Assembly (NCBI GenBank): GCA_002633025.1
Contig: NMRB01000674.1
Coordinates: 97,683 to 161,682, forward strand
DNA length: 64,000 bases
DNA from: Notospermus geniculatus
Lineage: Eukaryota > Nemertea > Pilidiophora > Heteronemertea > Lineidae
Direction of reading: 5' to 3'
Below are positions 1 to 12,598 of this stretch, in pieces. The translations under genes were made by a program, and so were the position numbers. Position 1 is the first letter of the stretch, and every line of letters begins with the position of its first letter. The notes beneath the pieces are model-generated. The model ran no database searches. It saw nothing but the letters and a program-made list of their open reading frames with translations, and was not told the origin of the DNA.

Positions 1-7
1 TTTAAGA

Positions 8-265
8 CTAGGGCTGTATGCACAGGTCGAACTTCAGCCACACTCTGATTATTAAAGTCTGACTTTCCTCAATTCTTCAAGCAAAGAGAAAGTCTAACTT
101 TTGCTCAACAGGTAGCTCGCGTGTGCGCATATTTTCGGTGAGTAAAAAATACGTGCACACGTGAGCTATCTGTTGAGCAAACGGTCTCAAATGACTCTTT
201 GCTCAGCAGATAGCTCCAGTGTGCAGAAGGCTTTAGGCTAAAGTCCGACCTATGCACGACCCTAA
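8..265. mobile_element. Palindromic non-autonomous DNA element (MITE-like)
   Basis: The left end (about 8-38, with CTGTATGCACAGGTCGAAC) is an imperfect reverse complement of the right end (about 236-265, with GTCCGACCTATGCACGAC). Inside lie inverted copies of TAGCTCGCGTGTGCGC and GAGCTATCTGTTGAGCAA. That inner core is shared with the element at 4674-4900, so the two belong to one family or are nested. No coding capacity is visible. The family name is not known to me. Confidence 0.6.
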
Positions 266-1099
266 GCCTAGTAAGGTTTTATGAGTATGAGCCCAGGTTT
301 CCTTTTCCACAAGAACTCCTTGTATGGCCTCCATCGTATAACCCACAGTCCAGCTATGTATTATTCAGATCATCCTATTGAATAATTTATGAGATGATTT
401 TACAGTCTTTCGATATCAACTGCTTTCACCTTCGACTTGTTTTGCATCCCACATGGCTAATCATCTATTAAGGGGTCAATATTTCTGATTAGGGAATGAA
501 ATTACTAGATATATTTTATATTAGTCAGAATCTATTGTTAATTTCAACCCAGGGCAGGGGCGTCCTAAGAATTATTGTCTGCATTATTGTATGTGGAAAA
601 GTGGGGATATTAATAAATGGACCGGTATTGGACCAGATCTGCGACTGTCAGTGATTGACATGGACATGTCCCACTAACTAAGCACCGGTTGACAAACAGG
701 AAGGTAGTTACGTTCCAATACAATGCTCCAACTGTAAAGTTTGACGTCATCGCACCCATAAACTAAAGCGGACTTCATTTTTTTCAATTACCCAACCTAA
801 CTGTGCAATGGAACATGACAAGTACACGTACCGTCTGAGGCGATAAAACTGAAGGTACAATGGGCTGTCGTTGCTCATCGTTGGAGCATTTTCCAAGGCC
901 ACACAAATATAAATGTGAGGAAACACGGCAAACTCACACGAAATACAGCCATCTTTCCGCAAGAGCGATTAATATTTCATGATAGGCAAACCAAGCAGAG
1001 ATTTATGTCATACTTGCATGTTAGTTTGGCCAGTATGAAACATTTAGTTCACAGCATTGACCTCAGGCATTGTGCAATGGCATGCCATAGCTTGAGTTG

Positions 1100-1640
1100 A
1101 GATTAAGTACCCAGCGGCAAGCCCGAGATTTCTGTTCTGAACCCTATGGGTAGCACGACGTTTAGGCTCCACAGGTAGCCTCAGATTGATCTATCAAAGT
1201 CCCCTCATGGGTAGCTTGAGATTTCAGTTTGAGTACCGGTACCCCATGGGTAGCACGAGAAGGCTCTACAGGTACCTTCAGGTCTCCTCGTGGGCAGCTT
1301 GAGATTTCAGTTCTGAATACCCAACCCTACGGGCAGCACGAAGTTTATATAATTATAGGCTCCACAGCTAGCTTCAGATTGATCAAAGTCACCTCATGGG
1401 TAACTTGAGATTTCAGTTCTGAGTACCCTACGGGCAGCACGAAGTTTAGGCCCAACAGGTAGCTTCAGATTGCAGGTCTGTCCATCGTCGATAGCTTCAG
1501 TACTGAGTACCCTCTGGTACCTCAGCGGTGTAGCTTGAGAATGAGATTGAAGTCAACATACCCAATGGGTAACTTTCCTTTCAACCCTTGAACATGGGCA
1601 TGATTTCAGATTCAACAAAGTGATCTTTGGGTAACTTGAT
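1100..1640. repeat. Degenerate tandem repeat array
   Basis: Phrases recur in the same order about every 90-110 bases: CATGGGTAGC(AC/TT)GA, GGCTCCACAGGTAG, CTTCAGATTGATCAAAGTC, GAGATTTCAGTTCTGAGTACCC. I count at least five units with point changes and small gaps. There is no open frame of note. It is an old local satellite rather than a gene. Confidence 0.7.
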
Positions 1641-3694
1641 TCAGATGAGCTCACTGAGATGACCTCACAGACACGATTTTGTATATGCTAGCTTAGCTAC
1701 CGGTTTAAAGTGCACCATTGATGTGGGAATGAACTCCCCAGAGACAAACACAAAATTCTCATTTATGGACCAATTAACCCGAGATTCCTTTCATGTTTGG
1801 CTGCAATTGCGATCACTTGGATACAAACTGATCACCTGGATACCAACTAATTGCATCAATGGGGAACCCGCATGACTGCAGATGGCGCAGTCAGTATAAG
1901 ACCCGAATGACGTTCTGACGTCACTTTTATCGCTGTTGACGTCACGTCGTCAAAGCATGTGTACATTTTTCTACACAATTTTCCGTGGAAATTTCCCCAA
2001 AAGACGTTGTCAGTATTGGCATCCTGTGGCATTTCTGACGAAACAAAGCAGTGATATATGGAGAACTTTGAACATGAAACAGGACAGTGTAATTTAATCA
2101 AAATTGAACCAAAGAGAGTTGTTTATTTTGGGGCAAGAAGTCAATGGAAATACTGTTAGAAAATAGGACTTCCGGGTCTTAACTGACAGCGCCACGTCGT
2201 GGCGTAGTTCTGCGGGTTCCTCATTGTTTTTGTTGATATTTGTGGAAGATGATTTTGTGGTAATGACGTCTATACAACATCAATTATGTGTGTGAATTTG
2301 GGTAGTTTGGTGAATTTGAGGGAATCGAGAGAATGGATTTAGAATATATCAGAACTTACCGGTATACCTCTGAAACAAGGCAAAATCTGGGTGACACCCA
2401 TGACAATCAAAGACAGCCAACCTATCTACAAACGAAGATCACTTCCGAACGGGAATCTTGAACCTGGAACCTGAGAGGTGACAGGCCCTGATGTGTCAAA
2501 ACTCATGGACAGCCCATAAATTTGAGATGATACTTTCTTTGCCTCTGGCGTCAAATACTTCATATTCACCATAATTATATTCATATCATGTCCTTACCTT
2601 TTTAAAATAATATGGGTTAAACATATCCAGATTTTATTTCGAACACGATCCTAACACAAAATGTCATCAGCATCGCCTTTCAGAATTTACACCCAAACGA
2701 AACAGAAAACATCACATCCTGAGAACATTTTTGAGAGAAAATCTCCCACCAACAAACGAACTGTCAAATCCTGAAAATGTCATTCTGAATGGTCAAGGTG
2801 TAAATTTCCAGATGAAACGACAACACTTCTAATGGAAACCAAGGCCCACTAGGAGTAATACACTACAGAAGGTCCCTTACTTTCTTCTCCCGTTCGGCCT
2901 AAGCCTAAACAAACCCATAGGCCTAGGCGTAAGGGTTCGCTATTGTTGAACGGTGCCATACACACCATGAGGAATAATAGGACTGCAGGGGTTTACTGAT
3001 TACTTGATTATTTTCCAAGTATTTCCCTATCTAACGGGCCTAATTTTCGTGTCCACAGCAATGACCTGTGAAAAATCCTTCTGGTTATGTCACACACACG
3101 GGCAGAGGTACTTGGCGGTGTTTTTAATGGATTGGATGTTTTATGGAACAGGTCCATTTTATTAGAAAGACAATATTAACAAAATTTAGGGTCATAATCT
3201 TGTATTGTTACATGGCACCTGTATTACAAGACGCTGTGTGCCTGAACTTGATCACCATTTACTATTACAACCAAATTTCTATGAATTTGGACTGGACAGT
3301 CATTGGTCTTAAAAATTGGACCTCACAACAACAAGGCCTCCAAGATGTTTTTTTTTCTAATTTGGTTCAAGGAAGTTAAATATCCTGCTTGGCCCTTGTT
3401 AGAGACAATCCATAGGACACCATCCCAGAGGTCTCACTATTATGTTCATTTATGTTTGTTCTCCCCGGCAGATCGATAACTGTCCCCCCCCCAAAAATGC
3501 TTTCTTTAATTATTGCAACCCAGAGCTGTTTTTGAAGTCAGAAAGAAGTTGTTCCAATATTTGTCTATGCATAGATTACGTGGAATTCTGTAATAAAACT
3601 CACATTTTAAAGTGATTTTATGGCTTTCAAATGTTATTAAAGCCAGAATTAGGCATAATGTATTTGCTCATCACAGTAATGAAATAGAAATCGA
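1641..3694. other. No gene recognised
   Basis: I see no exon with paired splice sites and no known protein motif here. A CpG-richer spot near 2165-2215 contains CTTCCGG and CAGCGCCACG, words often seen near metazoan promoters. With no exon attached I do not call a promoter. Confidence 0.4.
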
Positions 3695-3710
3695 GTTTCT
3701 AAGGTGAAAG

Positions 3711-3762
3711 ACATTGCTTCCTACCAGAATATTGCTTCCTACCAGACATTGCTTCCTACCAG
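3711..3762. repeat. Triplicated 17-18 bp motif from a SINE fragment
   Basis: The motif ATTGCTTCCTACCAG appears three times in a row. The preceding TTTCTAAGGTGAAAGAC plus TTCCTACCAG also occurs in the tRNA-like SINEs at 33,798 and 55,515. This is therefore a SINE tail fragment that has slipped locally. Confidence 0.6.
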
Positions 3763-3894
3763 ATGGTTCCTCATCACAGTAAAACACATTAAGATAAAAA
3801 TGTGAGATAGAAGAAGTGGTAAAATCTGTCTTTAAACTAAAGTTGTGTGGGTGGTTCCATTTGAATTCTGTGCCCTTATTCATAAAACTGCTTC

Positions 3895-4023
3895 GGTCGT
3901 ATTCATAAAGCGGTTCTATCGTTAGAACCGTCTTAGGGCAGGCCGGTTCCAAGTATGGTCAACCACTGTACTTAGAACCGGCCTAAGACAGTTCTAATGA
4001 TAGAACCGCTTATGAATACGACC
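3895..4023. mobile_element. Short palindromic MITE
   Basis: GGTCGTATTCATAAAGCGG at the left is matched by CCGCTTATGAATACGACC at the right. The arms continue inward (TTCTATCGTTAGAAC against GTTCTAATGATAGAA; CTTAGG and CCGGTTC) for about 55 bases each. A near-complete hairpin of 129 bases with no coding capacity. Confidence 0.75.
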
Positions 4024-4673
4024 CCTTAAGTCTAAGTGTGACACTTATCCTTTGTTACACAAAAGATAAGTACACTTTGACTTAAGTATGTCCATATGAA
4101 TGTAGACCCTGATCTTTCCAAGCTAAAGGCCAGAGTTTTTGACAACCTGTCACTTCTTCCAAGGTTTCCCAGGAAGTTTTGACAAGGGTGTCCTAAATAA
4201 AGTAGATTCTTTGACAAACTGAATTAATCAGTTAAATAATACTTACATGTATTTCCTTGGCTGAACTTTGTCGACTCTGACTCACAGCCAAGTTAACTTT
4301 ACGTATTCCACTTTTAACCATGGTTGACTGAATTCGATTGGTATTGCGTTGGTCCATGAGTTGACAATCAAATAATGGAGAACCTTTTCATTTTTCCACG
4401 AATCAAACGTCAATTATCGAATATTTTTTTGTTGTTTTCCAATCCGAGAGGTTTTCCATTAGCTCCACAGGATTAATTGGATCACTTTTCTGTCAATTAA
4501 TCAACAACATCATCAATTAACATCGCCAGCAACACATCCGCGGGAGAACTCGAGGACTTAGGCTTAAAAGTTCTGAACAATAGAATCAAACCATGTCTGA
4601 ATCCCATGGAGTTGCAGTTAGAGGTAGTACAATTCCAGTTGGCAGAACTGAGAAGTTTGAGAAAAATATGCCC

Positions 4674-4900
4674 TAAAAGCCTGCCGCACACTGGAGCTTC
4701 TGCTGAGCAAAAAGTTATTCGAGACCGTTTGCTAAGCAGATAGCTCGCGTGTGCGCGTAATTCATGAATTTCGGTGAGTTTTTTGCCTCGCGAGACAGAA
4801 AGCTCGCGTGTGCGCGTATTTTTTGGTGAGCTATCTGCTGAGCAAACGGTCTCGAACGACTTTTTGCTCAGCAGATAGCTCCAGTGTGCGGCAGGCTTTA
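4674..4900. mobile_element. MITE with long terminal inverted repeats
   Basis: The ends read TAAAAGCCTGCCGCACACTG and CAGTGTGCGGCAGGCTTTA. The arms run about 80 bases each (GCTGAGCAAAAAGT, CGAGACCGTTTGCT, AGCAGATAGCTCGCGTGTGC and their complements), leaving a short middle. The minus strand is open for 167 codons from 4497 to 5000, but that frame simply reads through the palindrome and looks nothing like a protein family. Confidence 0.75.
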
Positions 4901-6202
4901 GTGCAAGCAGGAGGGGGGAGTAGGAGGGGGAGGCAGCAGAGATGAGAGCAGGATCAATCTGTAACAGTAACAGATAAGACGCCACATCGAATCCACCCAC
5001 TTCAAGGATCGGAGCAGCTAGACATCAAAACTGTGCCAGTAGAGGAAATCAAATCAAGAACTAATGGTCTGTTTTTCCTAATGACACTTTGCTAATTCAA
5101 AAATCAATTCCTTCTATTCACATTCAACACCTTCTGATACATTTCCCTGGATTTGTGGATTGTGTTGGACCAGGTAATGGTACACAGGACAACATAGGTA
5201 TGAAAGAAAGGGTCATTGTTACCAATTCATATATCACTTAACTAAGTAATCTGAGATTGTTGTGTCTATCAAACAGTACAAACATTTGTGTTAACCCATT
5301 CAGGACAAAAAATTCACCTAAGCTTGACAATTTCAAGTAGCACCTATGTGTGCCAAGCGAGCTGAACTATTTGACGAAAACTTGAAGGAGTGCCCATCTG
5401 ATGGCAAAAAGGAGAAGCATTTCTTCAAATTTCCTACATAAAACTCATCAAATTTTGACTGAATATTGGACAAACATTTCCTGAACAAGATGTCTGCTCA
5501 ACCCTGCTCACCTGCCCATGAGTTTTCAATGAGTTAAATCCAATAAACTTAACAATGACAATATTGAAATGGAATGCATGGCCTATCACTTGACCCAAAG
5601 CTGTGCTGATAATGTCATAAGACAAGCACCCCCGAGCTTTAAAATGAAATAAGAAGTCTAACTTTTTCGGAAAACCCGCTGTTTCAAGTCCAAGACATGG
5701 GAAGGCCATCAGATATGGCCGACACTCCTCAGTTGTTCAATCATGTTGAAAAGCTAGACATCACTTATTTTCATTAAAAAAACAATAGGGAATTTCCTGG
5801 TTAAAGCCAACATTAACAAAAATAGTGCCAATGGCACTGTGCCCGCTTGGCTTGAAGCACAGTGGTGGGAATCATCAGCAACCCCATAAAAGCCACTTAG
5901 GCCACGCTTATTTTATTTTTTGGATTACGGATTGTCGATCACCATTTAGGTAGGTAGGGAGGGGGAAATAAAAAAATAAAAAAAAGAGGCCTTACTCACC
6001 AATTTTTATTTGCGGTGGTATTCACGGACAATTATTGTCAACTCGGCAGGTAGGAGAAATAAAAAAAAGGTTTTGCAGGCAGTCAGAACACTGAATCCAA
6101 GGTTTTATCTGTTGTAAAGCTGCCGAGTATGCCAGGGTTCAGGGGAAAACTACGATGATCTTTCGCGATTTTGCTTGCTGCTTGGAAAAANACGACTCAC
6201 TG
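4901..6202. other. No gene recognised
   Basis: Unique-looking, AT-leaning DNA with short G-rich runs near 4910-4935 and poly-A stretches near 5970 and 6060. There is a single N at 6191. I see no splice-bounded coding block and no repeat element with defined ends. Confidence 0.4.
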
Positions 6203-6257
6203 TAGCACTTGCTCCCTACGTGACCGTCCATGGCCATGACGTAGGAAGCAAGCGCTA
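6203..6257. repeat. Short inverted repeat related to the one at 6958
   Basis: TAGCACTTGCTCCCTACGT pairs imperfectly with ACGTAGGAAGCAAGCGCTA around a GGCCATG-type centre. The following ACCACTGATT resembles the flank of the palindrome at 6958-7032. These are probably two members of one tiny hairpin family. Confidence 0.55.
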
Positions 6258-6474
6258 AAAACCACTGATTACCTCCGGATGCTGTGGAAACTGAAAGAAG
6301 GCGATCCACCTATGATGGGGACAAAAAGGTACCCTACAGATTGAATACGATACCGAAATCTACAATACAGGCAGAGCAGAAGAACTATGCATAAATCCAA
6401 GAAAATGGGACAACTTGTTTCATCTCCGGATGCCCGAGCGTTGACTGTTGACTGTTGATAACAACGAATGTCAC

Positions 6475-6562
6475 CTCAGTGTGGCACGTGCACATAAAAA
6501 TATTCCCGACAAATACGATAATCAGTAAAATACAAATCGCACTGTGAACCAACCAGCGTTCC
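6475..6562 (-). CDS. Weak exon-like block with a hydrophobic stretch
   Basis: On the minus strand a TTTTCAG acceptor at the 6562 side and a GTGACA donor at the 6475 side bound 88 bases. In one frame these read ERWLVHSA followed by about 17 hydrophobic residues (AICILLIIVFVGNIFMC), like a membrane helix. A second frame is open to a stop close to the donor, so the reading frame is unsettled. It lies on the same strand, 1.5 kb downstream of the stronger exon-like block at 8083-8194, but the phases do not join directly in the hydrophobic frame. I cannot name a family. It may be chance. Confidence 0.2.
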
Positions 6563-6861
6563 CTGAAAATCAAAACCAAATTAAACACAACTTGTTCGGT
6601 CTCCAGCGAGTTAGACGTGGATCACACCTTATGGACCTATAGCCTACACTCTGATCTCTTGTATCTCAGGTACACATACTTGGAAAGACCTGATATAGGT
6701 TATTTTGGTATTTCACACTTCTTGAGACAAATAACTAGGCAACCATGAGATTCTGTGCAAAACAACCACAATGTTTACGAACATTATACCCAGAAATATT
6801 ATGCAAATGAATATTAGGGCACGCGAGGTATACTTCATTTCATGGTCAAGTTCAAAGACTC

Positions 6862-6935
6862 ATTCTTGGCCGAAGGGACAAATGGGCCTCTCAGTCTCAT
6901 TCTTGGCCGAAGGGACAAATGGGCCTCTCAGTCTC
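6862..6935. repeat. Two-copy 37 bp tandem duplication
   Basis: ATTCTTGGCCGAAGGGACAA and the rest of a 37-base unit occur twice, back to back and identical. The identity implies a recent slippage event. Confidence 0.85.
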
Positions 6936-6957
6936 ACTGTCTTCAGCATCCTGACAA

Positions 6958-7032
6958 CATCAGGGGTTCTTAGCGCTCGCTCCCTTCGTCACCGGTGACG
7001 AAGGGAGCGAGTGCTAAGAAGAACCACTGATG
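6958..7032. mobile_element. Near-perfect hairpin (miniature inverted-repeat element)
   Basis: CATCAG-GGGTTCTTAGC and GCTAAGAAGAACCACTGATG form the base of the stem. GCTCGCTCCCTTCGTCACC against GGTGACGAAGGGAGCGAG completes it, with almost no loop. Too short for any gene. Confidence 0.75.
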
Positions 7033-7951
7033 TTCTCAGGATGGTCTTCAGTGCTGAGGGTAACAACTGACATGACCGATAAACCTATGGAAATATCAAT
7101 CAGATCATCTATGTGGGCTGTGGGCTATAGTCTGCTATTTCATTTCTGTGATTTTTACGATCAAGAAAAGGGTCACAGACCAAAAGGCTCAGTGAACTCA
7201 AGCAGGGGACCTTTAGCAGAGAGATAGCACCTTGCCAACAAGCCCCCATGGTAGTAATTTCTATCTGTGGGTTTTATGAAAATATCCCTAGAAGTGCACT
7301 ACTTCCACATCAAAATGGCTCACTAGGTTAGTAGGATGTGATTAATCCAAATTCATCGTAGCATACTGATCAGTCAGAAAGGCAAACAAAGATCTATCTA
7401 ATGGATTGTCGTGCAGTTTCATCAAGTAATCGAAAAATTTATGGTTAATTTGAACACAAATGATCCGCCGTGAATCTGATAAGCTTACACGATCATTGGC
7501 GGATGCTGACACAGTCGGTATGAAATTGTCGGTGAGACTGATGTTTTCTATGATCTACTTTAATTCAGCACTTGAAAATGAGGATTTGGGTTCAGCAGCC
7601 AAACTAGCTCCAGACTTGTCTCATGTCTGGAGCTGTTTCTGAGTGCTCATGCTACCTCTTGGGCTCTATAGTTTTCAAAGCTTCAGACACCAAATAACTC
7701 TAAAGGAGTGGCAGAGGTCTCTCTTGGTTTTTACATCTCAGAGTACAGTGTTTCTGCCAGAGGGGGCACAGGGGAATATCCCCCCTTAAAAAGTCAACAT
7801 TTGTGTTTTTGACCATTTTATCTGTCAAATTTTCTCTTTATCCCCCCTCAAAAAATTCCTGGTGGAAACACTGGAGTACCAGTACCTGAGCATTTGTGCC
7901 AATGACTATCAGAGAGCAAAGAAGGAAACACAAATCATTGAAGACGGAAAC

Positions 7952-8051
7952 CAGGGGTGGGTGGATCCAGGATTTGGGACAAGAGGGTGTCCTGTGTTGT
8001 TTGCCAAAAGGGGGGAGCCCGGGTGGGGCTCCCCCTCTGGATCTGCGCCTG
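7952..8051. mobile_element. Inverted-repeat element of the GGATCCAGG family
   Basis: The left end CAGGGGTGGGTGGATCCAGG matches the complement of the right end (CTGGATCTGCGCCTG), and the centre GGGGGGAGCCCGGGTGGGGC is itself near-palindromic. The element at 50,584-50,756 has the same kind of ends and shows a clear target-site duplication, which supports a transposon reading here too. Confidence 0.6.
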
Positions 8052-8082
8052 TTTCTGAGACGCTGTCACAGCTGTAACTTAC

Positions 8083-8194
8083 CGGTTCTATGTGCTTGGA
8101 AGTATTGATGGTGTTGATGTATGGGAACTGAATCGGTCGGCCTTGTCCTTGAGTGCGGGGACGCTCTCCCTTCTTCACGTCCATAGTCCGATAC
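8083..8194 (-). CDS. Candidate coding exon of an unrecognised minus-strand gene
   Basis: Read on the minus strand, a TATTTCAG acceptor at 8195-8196 and a strong GTAAGT donor at 8082 bound 112 bases. These encode a polar, basic peptide containing MDVKKGERPRTQGQGRP and then QFPYINTINTSKHIEP. Both splice sites are good and codon use looks protein-like. The internal ATG could be a true start, making this a first coding exon after a spliced leader. I do not recognise the peptide. The only other exon-like block on this strand nearby is at 6475-6562, whose frame is ambiguous. Confidence 0.45.
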
Positions 8195-9870
8195 CTGAAA
8201 TACAAGAACAAGAATAAAAGAAACTGAAAGATGTTTATTTAAGAGACTATGGCCACCAAAGCCATACGCTTTGGGAGCATGTATGAAGAGGAGTGAGACC
8301 AAAGCCCTGTGGTGGTCATGTTTCTGTAACAAGAAGTTCTGTACTGTATCTGAACATTCTTGCAAATTTTATGATCAACTGACGTTAGACCTGCAACTTC
8401 CCTGAAAGTGAAACTGAACCTAATTGCTATGAATATTCGTGGGTTCACAGTACTATTTTAGATGATTTTACAAGCTCACCTGTTAATTATCTTTGAAATA
8501 TCCCAGGCAAACACAATAGAATTTACAATGTGCTAGGTTTACAATTGTATCCAAATGAAAATTACTAACTCGTGAATGAAAATCCACTCAAAATGGAGCA
8601 CACAGACATGACAGATACTGGTAAATGGACACACAAATATCGTACAACCATCCCAATTAACTACCTTCCAATCAATCCTGATCAACCATTCAGCGGTCAG
8701 TGATACTGATACATCACCAACACCTGTTTTAATGAAATCTAACAAAGTGTTATTGATGTCGTTGATTAGTCACATTCTGTGGTTAGATTGTTTGAGGTTG
8801 GCCTACAGGTAGGAGCCGGCAAACCCTGTGATATTTCAACTGCTGCATTATTCAATAACTGCCAGCCAGGATGACGTCATGTTGGTCAATGTCAACTTGT
8901 TTTGTCTGACTGCTCAGCAAGGTACAATCAGCCAAACAGTAAATGGTCCCGTCTACAAGACTAACAACTTGAATTGGCAAAAAAAGGTTCCAATACCCGG
9001 TACTCAGTTTTCTGAAGTGTTAAGTCCAGACTTCATGACTCTTTACAAGAATTTGACAGACAAACAGTCTTCAGAAACAGGTCACCACACCAATCCAAGA
9101 GGTCAAGTATGCGATTCCTGAAGAATTCTACAGGAATGCACCACATTTTTTTCATCAAAGAATAGGTATGATGAATGATCTCTTCACCTGTATAGGTGAT
9201 CTGATCTAACCTTTCCTCGGTTGTGACAAAAAGTGCCTACTTTCGCTACATCGAGTCACATATTGTTGAATTCCAGTCCAATGCAGGGTGTAACCCCATG
9301 AGCTATGGCCATAAGGCTGCTCTTCAAATTTCATTTCAGGTATCATTCATCAAGTTACATTGACTCACCATATTTTCTTGTACGAAGACGACGCTTCCAT
9401 TTTAACAGGTCCGAAATTTCAGGGTTCCCAGAAATATCCAAATTATATGTTCACCCTCTGTCACATAATCACATCTGACATGCGACCTTTCAATGTGCAA
9501 GAGTTATCCAACAATAAACACATTCATAAGTGTCATTTGGTTACCATGGTGATCGGTCTGTTTATAGTTCTGAAAATCAAGGCCTCCTTTCTGATGGTCA
9601 CAGGGGTCAAACTTTTCGAATTTTATATCCGTGTTCTGAGAACTTTGTCGAAACCAGGTTCTATGTTTCTACCCTCCAAGTTAGCCCTGGCTGACCCAGA
9701 TCCATCCTTCAGTGAAAAAAAACACCGATCAGACTTTGGGAAAAACAATTTGGGATCAGCACCAAAAACACTCCGTAGCAGTTTGTTGTCAAAGCCTTCC
9801 TATAAATGTCAGCTACCTCACTGGCTCTAAACAACAGTGACTGAAGAAAGAAACGGACTGAGTGACGAAT
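8195..9870. other. No gene recognised
   Basis: Several open frames of 60-156 codons occur on both strands. None has convincing splice sites, motif content or family resemblance. I see no repeat with defined ends before 9871. Confidence 0.4.
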
Positions 9871-10102
9871 GAAAAAAGGCAAATTTGTGACCAAGTCCGG
9901 CAAAACCCGGCCAAAGTCGCTGAACGCCACAGGGTAAATAGGTTATGTAGGGAGTGTCATCACAATGAAAAGACAACGGTCTGTTGGTGGCAAATAAAGC
10001 CTTATCGATTGTGCAACAAAGGACAGGTATGACCAAGGCCTATGTCACTCCCCAGCGACTTTGGACAGGTTTTGACAGACCTAGTCACATTTGTTCACTT
10101 TT
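9871..10102. mobile_element. Inverted-repeat element
   Basis: GCAAATTTGTGACCAAGTCC, CAAAACCCGGCCAAAGTCGC on the left correspond, inverted, to GCGACTTTGGACAGGTTTTG and CTAGTCACATTTGTTCAC on the right. The arms are about 52 bases and the middle is about 130 bases. No coding capacity. Confidence 0.6.
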
Positions 10103-10656
10103 CCCAGGATTGTCACAAAAATTTGAGAGTGACAAGAGGAGTAAACCCAAAAAAAGTGACGAATCTTTTACATATTCCAGGCAGAACCCTGTATGAAATC
10201 AATGAATTATCATTCTCACCTCACCAATGAAAGCAATTAGCGACAAGTCCCCTCACAAAGATTCCTTTCAAATCTCGAAAGTGATATTTACCAGTCCATT
10301 CAAGAACAAATTGAAAAGGACCATTGAATATGATAATGGCAAATCATGTAATGAGGCTTATCAGTGGGGGAATGGTGTTGAATTACCATTTTATGGGAAT
10401 TTTATACCCATTTGAAAGTAATAAAGAGCTGCTTGACTTTTTTGTATTGATTGTTGAGGCTGAATAAAGCTTGTTGTATAACGAGCTGACCCGAAATCTT
10501 GCCAACCTGAAAGATTCGATTGCCACTGTCGTGACTTATTCAACTAGCTCTGATTTTGGCCAAAAAATGCCCTGGCAGCAGCAATGACATTGACAAGGAA
10601 GATATGCCTGCACAGACTCTGGGGTGATGTGATGGTCTCTCACCTGAAAATTGGCA

Positions 10657-10888
10657 TACTGTAAAGCAAGATAATTTCGCGGCTGGAAATTTTTGCGAAT
10701 CAAGAATTATAGACATATTCACGGCAGGATATTTTCGCGAGTCTCTGCCATTGTTTTCAGTTTTTTTTCACGGACCATATTTATCACTTGCGTGTACTCA
10801 TATTCGCGACAGGAAATTTTTGCGACTCATATACTCTCGCGAAATTCGCGAAAATTTCCTGCACGGGAAATTTCCCTGCTTTACAGTA
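10657..10888. mobile_element. MITE with TACTGTAAAGC ends
   Basis: The element starts TACTGTAAAGCAAG and ends GCTTTACAGTA. Many internal CGCGAAATT / GGAAATTTTTGCGA words lie in both orientations, giving a fold-back of about 230 bases. It is AT-rich with clustered CGCG. The ends are exact complements over 11 bases. Confidence 0.75.
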
Positions 10889-11587
10889 CCCCAAAGAAAA
10901 ACAGGACACCAGTCACATAAATAACAAAATATCTGCCACCAATGGAATGCCAACAAACTGCGTCATGCGACTTCAGACAGTGGCAATTAAATGAACCTTT
11001 TCACAAAATGAATTGAAATCTTGGAAAACAACATTGAAAGAATATTACATCCGTCACCTGATATGACCAACCTGTCTCAAAAACTCCTTCACAAAACTCA
11101 TCCATCTGATGAAAAGCTTAAGAAAAGATGTCGCTGGTTTTGAATGAGTTAAGAACTCAATGTTGCTGAACGTTGACTACCTAAGACTGCCGGCGTTCAC
11201 ACTGTGAGAATTTTACGCTCTCTTGATGAAGCAAAGAGTAATCGAGGTCAAATATCATGATAGCTCGTGCATGGCTGCACGACTGAAAAATTTGTATGAT
11301 GGGGGAGGACTTTGACTTCATCTCAATATTGGATCTACTGACATGTTCACGACTGAGCTATGATCATACTCTAACACAGTCCACATGATATTGCCAATAC
11401 TGACAATACTTTTGATGGTGCGGGGCATGGACAATCACACTTTGGCTAAATTTTATTAGATGAGGGACCTTTTTTGTTCCCATACTCATGTTCACCGTGT
11501 GACAAAATTCACATCAGCACCATAGGACAGGTGTTACATCTGCCAGTGTTTCTGTGAGCCAGCGTTTCCCTTTTTGTTTGGGAAACG

Positions 11588-12598
11588 CTAGCAGGTCGTG
11601 AGTAAAAAGTTGGTCAGAAAAATTGTTACATGCTCAAAATTACTGATTTTTCAATAATCAGTGTGCTCAGAAAGTAGCATTGGCCCTTTCAGAAACAAAA
11701 AACCGAATCCAATAATCTTAATTGGTTATGGAGATAATTGTGAGTAAATGCCACGAGTTAATTGGAAAATGCATTAGAACCAGAATACATTTTTGCATTT
11801 TTCTCAAAACACACATTTTTTAATCAAATCACAATTACTCCCTAGTAAGTTGTCTGTTATCAACCTACTATGTTGCAAGTGTTGTATAAGGAATGGCCTC
11901 AAAGGATCTGATAGAAAAAAAAATAAGAAAAAAAATCTTAGGGGTGTCTGCCTCACCTCCGAGTTTAGGGGTAAAAATTTGTTGATAATTTGAAACTATC
12001 ATCAAAATTACCCAAGAAATAATACAATTTACCCCAATTTAGTGCTCATATTAGATTCCTGATGATTTCATGACTATTCTACAGCAAATCTGGTGCAAAT
12101 AGGGCAAATGGTTGATGAGATATCCTCATTTTTTGGAAGCCTCCACTTTTTGCCATTTAGTTCGTGCAGTTGTCACCAGGGGGAACCCTACAGGGAAAAC
12201 CCTTGCATCTATAGCAAAACTGTTCTACTGAAATTCAAGATAATGATAAAGGGAGTCTCTCTGGAAGGTTTCATCCACCCCTGACCTCATTTACTATGCC
12301 TAATCAGTGCTTTTCTCACCCCCGACCACCACAACCACCGCCACATCCTACCGCATCCTGCTGGTCCACCCCTGACCTGTGTTCACTTTTGTCCCACTCA
12401 TTCCCCAGGTATTTATGTAAACCATCCATATTCGGTGTCATTTGAAAGGCAGAAATGTAAGCTTCAAAATGCCACCATGAACACCTGCATAGGCCTAGTA
12501 TTCTGGGAGATATGCTGAATTAAATGATGGAATTTTTTTGGAAACGTAACAAATCCACCCTTTCTGTATGACCAGTTTGTTACTCACGACCAGCAGTC
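11588..12598. mobile_element. About 1 kb element with inverted ends
   Basis: The left arm GCAGGTCGTGAGTAAAAAGT then TGGTCAG pairs with the right arm CTGTATGACCAGTTTG then TTACTCACGACCAGC. Just outside the left end is a separate hairpin (AGCGTTTCCC / GGGAAACGCT, 11,561-11,589). The interior has no frame above about 66 codons, so it is non-autonomous or decayed. Confidence 0.45.

Noticed and set aside
4497-5000. 167-codon minus-strand frame
   Set aside because: Runs through the palindromic MITE at 4674-4900. The repeated SYLLSK...RSRIT words are the two arms, not protein repeats.
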